Assembly (NCBI GenBank): GCA_964581385.1
Contig: CAZOOK010000005.1
Location: 62,001-126,000, forward strand
Direction: 5' to 3'
Source of the DNA: CAZOOK01 sp964581385
GTDB lineage: Bacteria > Pseudomonadota > Gammaproteobacteria > Nevskiales > Nevskiaceae
DNA: 64,000 nt
Under the pieces are notes generated by a model. It had not been told where the DNA came from. It searched no databases and worked only from the letters and a program-made list of their open reading frames with translations. The position numbers were made by a program, and so were the translations under genes. Positions 26,261 to 34,456 of this stretch are shown here, in pieces; positions within the stretch are counted from its first letter, which is position 1; every line of letters starts with the position of its first letter.

Positions 26261-28192
26261 CTAGGAATCGTCCCGGGGAATCTTCAGTGTGCTGCCCACG
26301 CGCAGATTCTGGTCGTTACGGATCGCATTGAGTTCGCGCAGGGTGTCCACACTGGTGCCGTAGCGAAGCGCGATATCGCTGAGGGTCTGTCCGGCGAGTA
26401 CGCGATGCTGGCGATACTGTGATGACGTCTGGATCACCGCGGTCTGCACCAGCTGCGCGGGCGCCACGGCGGACGCCGTCGCGATGGGAGCGCGAACATC
26501 GCGAGGTGGAATCCGGATAGTCTCGCCAACACGGATGCGAGCGCCCTGCTTGAGAGCGTTCGCGGCGCGGATTGCGGCGGCGCTAGTACTGTAGCGGCGG
26601 GCGAGCTTGCCGATCGAATCGCCACGCTGCACGCGGTAGGACACGAAGTATTCGCGCTGGCGAGACGAACGTTCGTTATCCGGCAGCGAGGCGTAGGCCG
26701 CAAGAAACCGCGAGGCGGTGCCGGCAGGAACGCGGATTTCATGGCCGGGAGGCACAAGCAATCTGCCAGCGACGACTTCGGGCCGATAGGCCGGGTTGAG
26801 TTCGCGAAAAGAATCCTCGTCCACCCCAGCGAGTCGCCGCAGCGTGTCGTAGCGGACGTAGTCATTGATCTTCACCACATCGAAGCGCAATGCAGCGGCG
26901 CGCTCAGTTGCCGGCGCGTATGTGCTGCGATAGCTGCGCGCGACGTCGGTCGCGGCGAGGAATTCCGCGTAGAAATTGCGTGAAGCAAAGCCAAAGCTGC
27001 GATTCCGATAACGCTCAATCAGATCGGCGAGGCTGGTGCCCTGCACCGCGATCAGGCCGCGTGCGATGCCGCCGCGACCGTGGTTATATGCCGTTACTGC
27101 GAGCGGCCAGTCGTGCAGCGCGTTGTAGTCATCACGCAGATGACGTGCGGCGGCGTCGGTAGAGAACCATGGATCGCGACGATCGTCGACGACTTCATTC
27201 AGTCGCATGTAAATGCGCGCCGACGACGGAATGAATTGCCAAATGCCGGCTGCGCCATCTTTGGAGTAGGCATTGACGTTGAAACTCGATTCCACCAGCG
27301 GCAACCGCGTCAACTCATAAGGCAGGCCATATGACCGGAAGGTCTTTTCCATCGCCGGCCAATAGCCGGACGCGACTTCCAGCGCCTGCGCGGTGCGCTC
27401 GCGCAAGCCGCGCTGGATACGGATGTTGTCGATCGCATTGCGGAAACGCCGCGGATCGCGGCTATCCGAGAACATCGAGTAAATACGCCGTTCTTCGCTC
27501 GACATCCGATCCGGATTGTCGCGCAGCGTATTGACGTGCTTCAGCACCGATGTGATGTGGTTGATCTGGTCGCGCTCGGTTTCAGCGCGGTAATGCGCGA
27601 AGCGGAATTTATTCATGGTTGCCGCGGGCTCACCGAAATCGAGCACCGCATATACCTTCCGGGGATCGTCCATCGCGTGAATGATGCTGTCGTTCTCCGA
27701 GTACTTCTGGAATATATTCGTCCAGAAACTCACCGCCGGTTTGAGAACGTCGGGCCGTGAAAACAGCGCGGCTTCGTCGGCACTCGGCGGCACCGCCAAT
27801 GTGCGCGGTAGCGCCGGGGTTCCAGCCACCGCCGGCAACGGTGCCGACACTTGCGCATCCTGCACGGCGGCTTTGGTGTCCGCATCGTTGTTGGGGGAAG
27901 GCTGTGGAGCCGGATCGGAATTCGTCGGCGCTGCAACCGGAGGAGTGGACGCCACCGGCGCGGTCGCATCACTGTTGGTGGGCGTCGCATCGGCCAGCGC
28001 CACCGACGGAATTGCACTCGGCGTGATGCCATCCGCCGACACCGCCGAAGTCGAAACTGGAACGGAAACAGAGGTCGCCGGCGTCAGAATCACCGGAGCA
28101 TTGGTGTTGCTAGATAGAGATTGCGCCTGCGCCGACGCGGCGGCGCCCAATAGGCCGAGCAATGTGCCTATCCAGATGTCCCTGCGCCCCAT
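26261..28192 (-). CDS. mltD: Lytic murein transglycosylase D with LysM repeats
   Basis: MltD cleaves peptidoglycan glycan strands to form 1,6-anhydro ends. ATG 28192 has GAGGG five bases upstream and begins a signal peptide (WIGTLLGLLGAAASAQA), giving 643 residues. A Pro/Ala/Thr-rich low-complexity linker of about 100 residues follows. The SLT domain has the catalytic Glu in PLVESSFNVNAYS, then GAAGIWQFIPSSAR and AVTAYNHGRGG. The C terminus has two LysM peptidoglycan-binding modules, YRVQRGDSIGKLARRY and HRVLAGQTLSDIALRYG, preceded by a weaker third repeat. There is no lipobox, unlike E. coli MltD. The gene diverges from the aminopeptidase gene. Confidence 0.93.
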   Translation of the reverse strand: MGRRDIWIGTLLGLLGAAASAQAQSLSSNTNAPVILTPATSVSVPVSTSAVSADGITPSAIPSVALADATPTNSDATAPVASTPPVAAPTNSDPAPQPSPNNDADTKAAVQDAQVSAPLPAVAGTPALPRTLAVPPSADEAALFSRPDVLKPAVSFWTNIFQKYSENDSIIHAMDDPRKVYAVLDFGEPAATMNKFRFAHYRAETERDQINHITSVLKHVNTLRDNPDRMSSEERRIYSMFSDSRDPRRFRNAIDNIRIQRGLRERTAQALEVASGYWPAMEKTFRSYGLPYELTRLPLVESSFNVNAYSKDGAAGIWQFIPSSARIYMRLNEVVDDRRDPWFSTDAAARHLRDDYNALHDWPLAVTAYNHGRGGIARGLIAVQGTSLADLIERYRNRSFGFASRNFYAEFLAATDVARSYRSTYAPATERAAALRFDVVKINDYVRYDTLRRLAGVDEDSFRELNPAYRPEVVAGRLLVPPGHEIRVPAGTASRFLAAYASLPDNERSSRQREYFVSYRVQRGDSIGKLARRYSTSAAAIRAANALKQGARIRVGETIRIPPRDVRAPIATASAVAPAQLVQTAVIQTSSQYRQHRVLAGQTLSDIALRYGTSVDTLRELNAIRNDQNLRVGSTLKIPRDDS

Positions 28193-28366
28193 AGGCCCTC
28201 GCGTCCCCGTCAAAAAAACTTGCAACCTGTTGATGATGCTAATGCACCACCGCCGCTCGATCAATGCGGACGCGAGCCGCCGCATCCGCTGCGCCGACTC
28301 GCCCCATGAAAGAGTGTCGGCTAAGCTGAGCAAGTCTTTAATTTTCCAATATCGTCGACGCCGCGC

Positions 28367-29314
28367 ATGGCCCATCCATACCCGCCCATAGAACCGTTCC
28401 ACACCCTTCGTCTGAAAGTCGATGACTTACATGAAATTTATGTCGACGAAAGCGGCAATCCACACGGCACCCCGGTGGTATTTGTGCACGGCGGTCCGGG
28501 CGGAGGCAGCGAACCCTGGCATCGCCAGTTCTTCGATCCCAAGCGCTATCGCATTGTGCTGTTCGATCAGCGCGGCTGTGGCCGCAGCACGCCTTACGCG
28601 GACCTGCGCGAAAACACGACCTGGAGTCTGGTCGCTGACATGGAAGCAATTCGGGTACGACTCGGCATTGACCGCTGGGTCGTATTCGGCGGCTCCTGGG
28701 GCAGCACGCTGGCGCTGGCCTATGCGGAAACCCACCCGCAACGCGTGCGCGGCCTGATCCTGCGAGGCATCTTCCTGCTCCGCCCTGAGGAAATCCGCTG
28801 GTTTTACCAGGAAGGCGCGAACTGGCTGTTCCCCGACGCGTGGGAACATTACATCGCAGCAATTCCGGAAACCGAGCGCGGCGATCTCGTCGCCGCCTAT
28901 CATCGCCGGCTGACGAGCGGCAATCCGGACGTGCGCCGGCAGGCGGCGCGCGCCTGGAGCATCTGGGAAGGTGCGACCAGCAAGTTATTGCAGAGCGAGG
29001 ACATGATCGCGCGCTACGGCAGCGACCAATTTGCCGAGGCTTTCGCACGCATCGAATGCCACTACTTCGTCAACGGTGGATTCTTCCGCAGCCCGAACCA
29101 GCTGCTCGACGATGCCCATAGAATCCGCAGCATTCCCGGCATCATCGTGCAGGGCCGCTACGATGTGGTGTGTCCGATCAAATCGGCCTGGGATCTGCAC
29201 CGCGCCTGGCCCGAGGCCGAGCTGCAGATCGTGCCCGACGCAGGCCACGCCGCCAGCGAGACCGGCATCCTAGCGCGGCTGGTCGCCGCGACCGATCGTT
29301 TCGCCAGCCTGTAG
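28367..29314 (+). CDS. pip: Prolyl aminopeptidase (peptidase S33)
   Basis: The enzyme removes N-terminal proline from peptides in the cytoplasm. The 315-residue alpha/beta hydrolase matches the family throughout: YPPIEPFHTLRLKVDD at the N terminus, VVFVHGGPGGGSEP for the oxyanion loop, VLFDQRGCGRSTP, and the nucleophile elbow GGSWGS with Ser110. RGIFLLRPEEIRWFYQ starts the cap domain. The acid lies in GRYDVVCP and the catalytic His in DAGHAASE. It is divergent from mltD and is followed by a DUF2214 gene 13 bases later. Confidence 0.95.
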   Translation: MAHPYPPIEPFHTLRLKVDDLHEIYVDESGNPHGTPVVFVHGGPGGGSEPWHRQFFDPKRYRIVLFDQRGCGRSTPYADLRENTTWSLVADMEAIRVRLGIDRWVVFGGSWGSTLALAYAETHPQRVRGLILRGIFLLRPEEIRWFYQEGANWLFPDAWEHYIAAIPETERGDLVAAYHRRLTSGNPDVRRQAARAWSIWEGATSKLLQSEDMIARYGSDQFAEAFARIECHYFVNGGFFRSPNQLLDDAHRIRSIPGIIVQGRYDVVCPIKSAWDLHRAWPEAELQIVPDAGHAASETGILARLVAATDRFASL

Positions 29315-29327
29315 TCGCACTGCGCCG

Positions 29328-29783
29328 ATGGTCATTCGCGACGCGCTGCTCGCCTATGCACACTACTTGTCCGTGTTCGGGGTCTTCGCGACCCTATCGA
29401 TGGAAGCAGTGCTGCTGCGGCCAAAACTGATCGCCGAGAGCGGCCGCTGGATTTCCCGAGTCGACATCGCCTATTTCATCTGCGCGATTTTCGCAGTGAC
29501 CACAGGCCTAGGCCGCGCGCTGTTCGGCGCCAAAGGCTGGGCGTTCTATGCGCACAACCCGGTCTTTCACGCCAAGATTGGACTGTTCGTTCTGATCGGG
29601 CTGCTGTCGATCGCACCGACCCGACAGTTCATCCGCTGGGCGCGCGGATTCCGCACCGATCCCAACTATGCGGTGACCGCAGAGGAGCTGAAGCGCGTGC
29701 GACGCTGGGTGATGATCGAAATCCATCTGCTGGTACTGCTGCCGCTGCTGGCAACCTTAATGGCGCGCGGCGTCGGCCTTTAA
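29328..29783 (+). CDS. DUF2214 family inner-membrane protein
   Basis: The 151-residue product has four hydrophobic segments: about 7-27, 43-62, 81-98 and 130-148. The His-containing first helix (AYAHYLSVFGVFATL) and the segment HNPVFHAKIGLFVLIGLLS are typical of DUF2214, a small four-helix membrane family whose conserved His residues suggest a heme- or metal-related role that has not been shown. It follows the aminopeptidase closely and is probably co-transcribed. Confidence 0.8.
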   Translation: MVIRDALLAYAHYLSVFGVFATLSMEAVLLRPKLIAESGRWISRVDIAYFICAIFAVTTGLGRALFGAKGWAFYAHNPVFHAKIGLFVLIGLLSIAPTRQFIRWARGFRTDPNYAVTAEELKRVRRWVMIEIHLLVLLPLLATLMARGVGL

Positions 29784-29809
29784 CCGCGCAGAACCGTTGC
29801 GGCACGCGC

Positions 29810-30685
29810 CTATGCAGCTGCGTGGACGGAAGTGCCTGCGAGCACTGTGTCGCCGGTGCTGTCGTAAGCGCCGCGCCAGCGGCGGTAAGCATCCATCGAG
29901 CCGTCCTGCCAGGGATGAAAACCAAGACGGTAATAAGCGAAATAGTGCGGCAGCAGCGGCAGAATCATGCCGCCCGGACGGTAGAGCCACCAAAGCCCTC
30001 GCGTCCATAGCTTGAACCGCTGCCATCCACTGAAACCATCCACGCGCAGCATGTGCCTCATGATGAGAAACGTGTGCAGCGGAAAGATGATCGACATCCA
30101 TAGCATCGTGAAAGCCCGCTTGCGATAGCTGACACCGGCGATCTTCGTGAGCACATCGAACGCGACCGCCTTGTGCTCGATCTCTTCGATGGCGTGCCAG
30201 TAGAACACCGCGCGCATGCGCGGATCGGCGTTCGCAAAGATTTCCGCCCGCGTCATGAAGCCGTGGCACATGATCGCCGTAAAGTGTTCGAGCGCTGCGG
30301 TCTGCGCTAGCGTCGTGCCTTTTTGCAGCCGCTTGCGGAACAAGCTGAACGCCAGCCGGGATTCACCTTCGATACTGTCCACGTTCACGCCCTGCCTCTT
30401 CAGGCATTCGTTGTAGCGGCGATGAACGGCACCGTGCTGGCCTTCCTGATAAATGAATTCACGCATTTCTGCCGCGAGAACAGGATCGGTAACCTGTTCA
30501 CGATAATCACGAACGCACTGGATGAAGAATTTTTCGCCCTCCGGAAACAGGGTCGACATCGCGTCGAAGAAACGCGTTTTGAACGGATCATCGTCCATCC
30601 AGAAGCGGGGCAGCGAGTCATCAAACTCGATATCGGGTCCCTTACGCGGAACGATCGGACGCAGATTTACCAATGCATCGGACAT
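29810..30685 (-). CDS. Metal-dependent hydrolase family protein (PF10118-like)
   Basis: The start is placed at ATG 30685 (291 aa), because the upstream extension to 30760 is Cys-rich and not family-like. The product is helical, with spaced acidic and His residues that look like a di-metal centre: EFIYQEGQHGAVHRRYN, ALEHFTAIMCHG and WHAIEEIEHKAVAFDV. That E...ExxH, E...ExxH arrangement is characteristic of the PF10118 family, annotated as predicted metal-dependent hydrolases and structurally like ferritin-type carboxylate proteins. A hydrophobic stretch near 180-205 may touch the membrane. The substrate is unknown. It converges with the DUF2214 gene. Confidence 0.8.
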   Translation of the reverse strand: MSDALVNLRPIVPRKGPDIEFDDSLPRFWMDDDPFKTRFFDAMSTLFPEGEKFFIQCVRDYREQVTDPVLAAEMREFIYQEGQHGAVHRRYNECLKRQGVNVDSIEGESRLAFSLFRKRLQKGTTLAQTAALEHFTAIMCHGFMTRAEIFANADPRMRAVFYWHAIEEIEHKAVAFDVLTKIAGVSYRKRAFTMLWMSIIFPLHTFLIMRHMLRVDGFSGWQRFKLWTRGLWWLYRPGGMILPLLPHYFAYYRLGFHPWQDGSMDAYRRWRGAYDSTGDTVLAGTSVHAAA

Positions 30686-30883
30686 GGCCGAGAACTCTCC
30701 CTGACGGCAATAGCAGTACATCCCCGCGAACATTAAACCTTCACCGCATTTATGATTCAAGTATCGTTCCGGATTATGAAAATGGGATCAGGCGTCGATC
30801 CAAATACCGGCCTCAGCGGCAGTAGCAGAGATTTTGACTATTTACATTGGCCGCCTACGGGTGCAACGTAGACGCAGCTGAAA

Positions 30884-30943
30884 GGTCCGGTAGAGAAACT
30901 CCGGACCTGATATCCGGAGGAAGATGGCCTGTTATCAGGCGTG
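30884..30943 (+). promoter_or_regulatory. Structured leader upstream of the PP2C-like gene
   Basis: Three inverted repeats lie back to back. GGTCCGG (30884-30890) pairs with CCGGACC (30901-30907); CTCCGGA (30899-30905) pairs with TCCGGAG (30913-30919); GCCTG and CAGGC form a third stem around TTAT (about 30927-30940). The first two stems share the segment 30899-30907 and are mutually exclusive, a layout seen in switching leaders. No known riboswitch class was recognised. The whole 30686-30997 gap otherwise holds no gene. Confidence 0.4.
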
Positions 30944-30997
30944 GCTTCCGATTGTTTCCTGAATCCGCAAAACCGGGCCGGACGCGGAGGTTGTACG

Positions 30998-31708
30998 ATG
31001 CAATTTAAGATTCATACATCCAATCCAATCAATACCTTATCCGTTTCGCCGGGTGATCGCGGCGTGCAGGCGGAAGATCAGCACTTTGATATCGGTACAC
31101 TCGAAGTCGCTGTCTCGTGGCATGTGGAAGGTGCTTCCGACTACAACCGCTGCGCCGACCAAGTCGTTTGCATCGAGGCACCCGGACTGCTTTGCGCAGC
31201 GGTCTTCGATGGCGCCGGCATGCCGCCCGCGGACGCCATTGCGGCCGAAGCCGCCGTCGCTGCTTTGCGCAAGCAGATGAACCATCGCGCGGACCGTGAT
31301 TTGCCAAGTCTGCTGAAACGTCTGGATGAAGCCGTCGTGGCTGCCGGGCGTGGAACCGTCTCCGCCAGCATTCTGATCCTGCGCGAGGATGCAGCTGCTG
31401 CCATCACCGCGGGTGACACGCAGGTATGGTCGCTGCACGATCCGGTCCCGCAATCACTGACGACGAATCGTTCAACAACGCGCCTCGGTGCTTATGACGG
31501 CCGCGTGGCGCCAGCGGCTGCGGCGCTCAAGGAGCAAGCGATCGTGCTCGGCTCCGACGGTCTGTTCGGCTTTATTGACCCCAGCGAAGTGCGCGCGATC
31601 GTCAAGCGTCAGCAGAACGGCTCCGCCGTCGCGTTATGCGGACTCATCAAGGACCGCAATTTTTCGCTGCCGGATGATTTCGCGGCCATCGTGATCCGCC
31701 GCGTGTAG
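30998..31708 (+). CDS. PP2C-like serine/threonine protein phosphatase
   Basis: The start at ATG 30998 has GGAGG eight bases upstream; the longer frame from 30941 is rejected. The 236-residue cytoplasmic protein has the reduced PP2C motifs of bacterial phosphatases: AVFDGAGMPPADA in place of the DGMGG metal loop, ASILILREDAAAAITAGDTQVW, an ALGSDG-like VLGSDGLFGFI, and the terminal metal Asp pair in LPDDFAAIVIRR. It converges with the kinase-HDOD-GAF gene, 36 bases away, so the two are likely kinase and phosphatase of one signalling pair. A Gly in one canonical metal-binding loop is altered, so activity needs testing. Confidence 0.82.
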   Translation: MQFKIHTSNPINTLSVSPGDRGVQAEDQHFDIGTLEVAVSWHVEGASDYNRCADQVVCIEAPGLLCAAVFDGAGMPPADAIAAEAAVAALRKQMNHRADRDLPSLLKRLDEAVVAAGRGTVSASILILREDAAAAITAGDTQVWSLHDPVPQSLTTNRSTTRLGAYDGRVAPAAAALKEQAIVLGSDGLFGFIDPSEVRAIVKRQQNGSAVALCGLIKDRNFSLPDDFAAIVIRRV

Positions 31709-31744
31709 CGTCCGCTGCAACTGCGGCGAATCGGATAGCGATCG

Positions 31745-34411
31745 CTATTTCGACTGCTTGATCGCCAGTACCGCTTGATTGCGCAGCGTACGCAGCAACG
31801 ATAGATCCTGATCCGAAATGACGATCGAACCGGCGCGCTCGCGGTCCGCGTAAATCATGGCGACCGCGGCATTCTGTACGCACAGTGGAAACACGATGAA
31901 CGTTTCCGCAGTGAATTCGCGGCGGTGCCACTCCGGAATGCGCTGCGCCACGCGCGCGTCGGTTGCATCGGAAATCAACACATCGACGCCCTTGGCGAGA
32001 ATGATGTTGAAGATGTCGTCGTTGCGACCCATCGTGAAGCGGAATTTCTCGATCGCCCGATCGACGTCGGCGCCGAAACCGAAGCGCGCATTCATCGTGC
32101 CGTTGCGGCCGTCGCGCATACATAGCAGCACGCGGCGGAAACCGATTGCGCGATACATCGTCTCCAGAATGATGCGCAGCAGATCGCCGAGCGAAAAATC
32201 CTCCACCAGCGCGCGGCTGATATCCTGGATGCCGGACGTAAGAATTGCTTGCGTGTCTTCCGATGACGGCGATGGCTCTGGTTGTTCCGGTACGGCTGTG
32301 GCTGCGAACGGTTGATTCTGGCTGGTTTCGGCGGCGGTGCGCGATGGCGGCGGCTTGGCGTCATTGAACGCCGCCGTCGATTCCGACAGAGTGCCGGGCA
32401 CTTGGCTCTCCATCGCTGCTGCTGCAGACTCGGCTGCACTGCCACCGTCGCCAGCGGTCAGGTTGCGACCGAATCGGGTCTGCTTCAGGTTGATGCGCAC
32501 GATCTGCGCGAGTTCGGTGATTTCTTCGATCGATTCCGCGATCGCTGCGTCGAATTGTTTCGTGCTCACCGGCACGCTGTCGCTATAGTGAGCCTTGATG
32601 CGCGCGAGTTCGATCCTGCGCTCGTCGCCACCGTTCCGCGCAACGGCTGTGCTGATTTCGTCGGCGAAGGCCGACAGCATGCGCAGACGCTCCACGCGCG
32701 ATGTTGGCTTGGAAAGCTTGCCGGCCGGCAGCCGTTGCATGCTGCGAATGATCGTCTCTGGAAAACTCCAGCCTTGGGCGATGCCCACTCCCAGCTCCTG
32801 GAAACTGATGCCGAGCACGCGCGCGGCCGCGTTTTCCTCGCTGCAATGTTCGACACTGACCAGCCGGTCTACCGCTGCCGCTTCTTCCGGGAAATAGTAT
32901 CGGCACAGCATGCGGCCGAGGTTGTGAAATTGCGCGCAGATGAACGATTCCTCGGCCTCCTGCGGCATGTACGACGCCGCCAGTTCGCGTGCAAGGATGC
33001 TGCTCATATTCGCGTGCAGGAACTCCTCGCGAAGCTGAGTGGCGTGTTCCTTGTTCTGCAAATGCTCGAACAGGATCAGGGACACTGCCAGATCACGAAC
33101 GGTGTTGAAACCGAGAATAACGATCGCGCGCGACACCGTGCTGATGCTGTCGCCGGCGGCGCGCCGGTAATACGCCGAATTCACCAGCCGCAGAATCTTG
33201 TTGGTGAGCGCGAAATCGCGCAGGATCGCATTCGACAGCGAGGCGATGTTTTCCTTGTCGGAAATGGCCATGCGATTGATCGTGCTGATTGCCGCCGACA
33301 TTGCCGGAAAATCAGTCTTGTGACGCATGCGCCGCAGCAGGAATTCCAGCGTGCTGGCCTTGTTGCCATCGTCCGTGGGCTTGCTGACCTCATCCGGATG
33401 CAAGTAATTGGCAAGCGCCTCCCGCATCTGCTGCGCAGAGGCATAGCGCATCTGCGGGTCGCGGGCCGTGGCTTTGGCGATGATATCGAACAGTTTCTCG
33501 TCGACGCGCTGCTTGGCATCCGCGGGAAACACAATCGGCTCGTTGGCGATCTGGTGCAGGGTCTGAAACACGCCCTCTGCCTGGATTGCGCGACGGGCGA
33601 ACACCATTTCGTACAGGACCAGGCCGGCGGCGAAAACATCTGCCTGCGGTCCCATCGTCCGACTGGTGACGTACTCGGGCGCCATGTAAGCGGGCGTACC
33701 GAGCAATTCCCCGTCGCTGTCCTTCGGTGCCGACACACGTGCGGCAATGCCGAAATCCATTACACGCGGGCGGCCATCTGCCTCGATGAGAATGTTCGAA
33801 GGCTTAAGATCGCGATGCACGATGCCCTGCTGATGCGCACAGGTCAGCGCGTCGAGCATGCCGAGCGCTAATTCAGCCGCGCGCGCCGCCTGCATCGCAC
33901 CCTCCGTGCGGATCAGCTGCGCGAGCGTGCGGCCATCGACATACTCGAATACCAGATACGGATCGCCGTCCTGCTCACCGGCGTCGAAAATCGGCACGAT
34001 GTTGACGTGCCGTAGCTTGCCGACTGTGCGCGCCTCGTTGAGCAGCGCGCGGTTCTGCGCTGCATCGCGGCGCGTGAAGTGCAGCGTCTTGATGGCAACA
34101 TTGCGATCGAGCTGCGGATCGTGCGCGAGATAGACTGCGCTCTGGGCCCCGGTACCGAGCAGACGCAGAATCTGGAAACGCCCGATCTGAGCCGGCGTCT
34201 GTTTTTTGCCGCGCGCATCGGATTGGTCGGGACGGGTCTGCTTCACTGCATGTCGAACCGGTTTGGGAAGCGCATACTGCGCTAAGGTAACTCTTATTTC
34301 GGCGATGCGGGACAAGGCTTTAGCGAAATCCTCGGATAGTGCGCGGCCCGCGGGTTGCCCATCGCGCAGAGTGCTTATATAACTCGCGAACTCCGCGCCG
34401 GTCACGGCCAC
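31745..34411 (-). CDS. Serine/threonine protein kinase - HDOD - GAF fusion
   Basis: The 888-residue cytoplasmic protein has three parts. The Hanks-type kinase (about 78-335) shows the Gly-rich loop LLGTGAQSAVY, Lys108 in VAIKTL, HRDLKPSN (199-206), DFG (219-221) and APE (244-246), all intact. An HDOD domain (about 360-560) follows, with LRLVNSAYYRRAAG, AIVILGFNTVRDLAVSL and FHNLGRMLCRYYFP. HDOD is a catalytically inactive HD-domain relative found in signalling proteins. A Ser/Pro/Ala-rich linker (about 655-725) leads to a GAF domain (about 735-885). No transmembrane segment is seen, unlike PASTA-type kinases. The PP2C-like gene faces it across 36 bases. Targets are unknown. Confidence 0.93.
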   Translation of the reverse strand: MAVTGAEFASYISTLRDGQPAGRALSEDFAKALSRIAEIRVTLAQYALPKPVRHAVKQTRPDQSDARGKKQTPAQIGRFQILRLLGTGAQSAVYLAHDPQLDRNVAIKTLHFTRRDAAQNRALLNEARTVGKLRHVNIVPIFDAGEQDGDPYLVFEYVDGRTLAQLIRTEGAMQAARAAELALGMLDALTCAHQQGIVHRDLKPSNILIEADGRPRVMDFGIAARVSAPKDSDGELLGTPAYMAPEYVTSRTMGPQADVFAAGLVLYEMVFARRAIQAEGVFQTLHQIANEPIVFPADAKQRVDEKLFDIIAKATARDPQMRYASAQQMREALANYLHPDEVSKPTDDGNKASTLEFLLRRMRHKTDFPAMSAAISTINRMAISDKENIASLSNAILRDFALTNKILRLVNSAYYRRAAGDSISTVSRAIVILGFNTVRDLAVSLILFEHLQNKEHATQLREEFLHANMSSILARELAASYMPQEAEESFICAQFHNLGRMLCRYYFPEEAAAVDRLVSVEHCSEENAAARVLGISFQELGVGIAQGWSFPETIIRSMQRLPAGKLSKPTSRVERLRMLSAFADEISTAVARNGGDERRIELARIKAHYSDSVPVSTKQFDAAIAESIEEITELAQIVRINLKQTRFGRNLTAGDGGSAAESAAAAMESQVPGTLSESTAAFNDAKPPPSRTAAETSQNQPFAATAVPEQPEPSPSSEDTQAILTSGIQDISRALVEDFSLGDLLRIILETMYRAIGFRRVLLCMRDGRNGTMNARFGFGADVDRAIEKFRFTMGRNDDIFNIILAKGVDVLISDATDARVAQRIPEWHRREFTAETFIVFPLCVQNAAVAMIYADRERAGSIVISDQDLSLLRTLRNQAVLAIKQSK

Positions 34412-34456
34412 AGGCCATCACCGAATTCTATTCGCAATCAATTACGCATCCAGAGA

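Noticed and set aside
30840..30940. A TPP, c-di-GMP or fluoride riboswitch before the PP2C gene
   Set aside because: The conserved core sequences of these classes are absent; only unspecific hairpins are seen, so it is listed just as a structured leader.
32282..33871. A 529-codon open frame on the + strand, antisense to the kinase-HDOD-GAF gene
   Set aside because: It is a by-product of GC-rich codon use; it lacks any family motif, while the opposite strand has intact kinase and HDOD motifs throughout.
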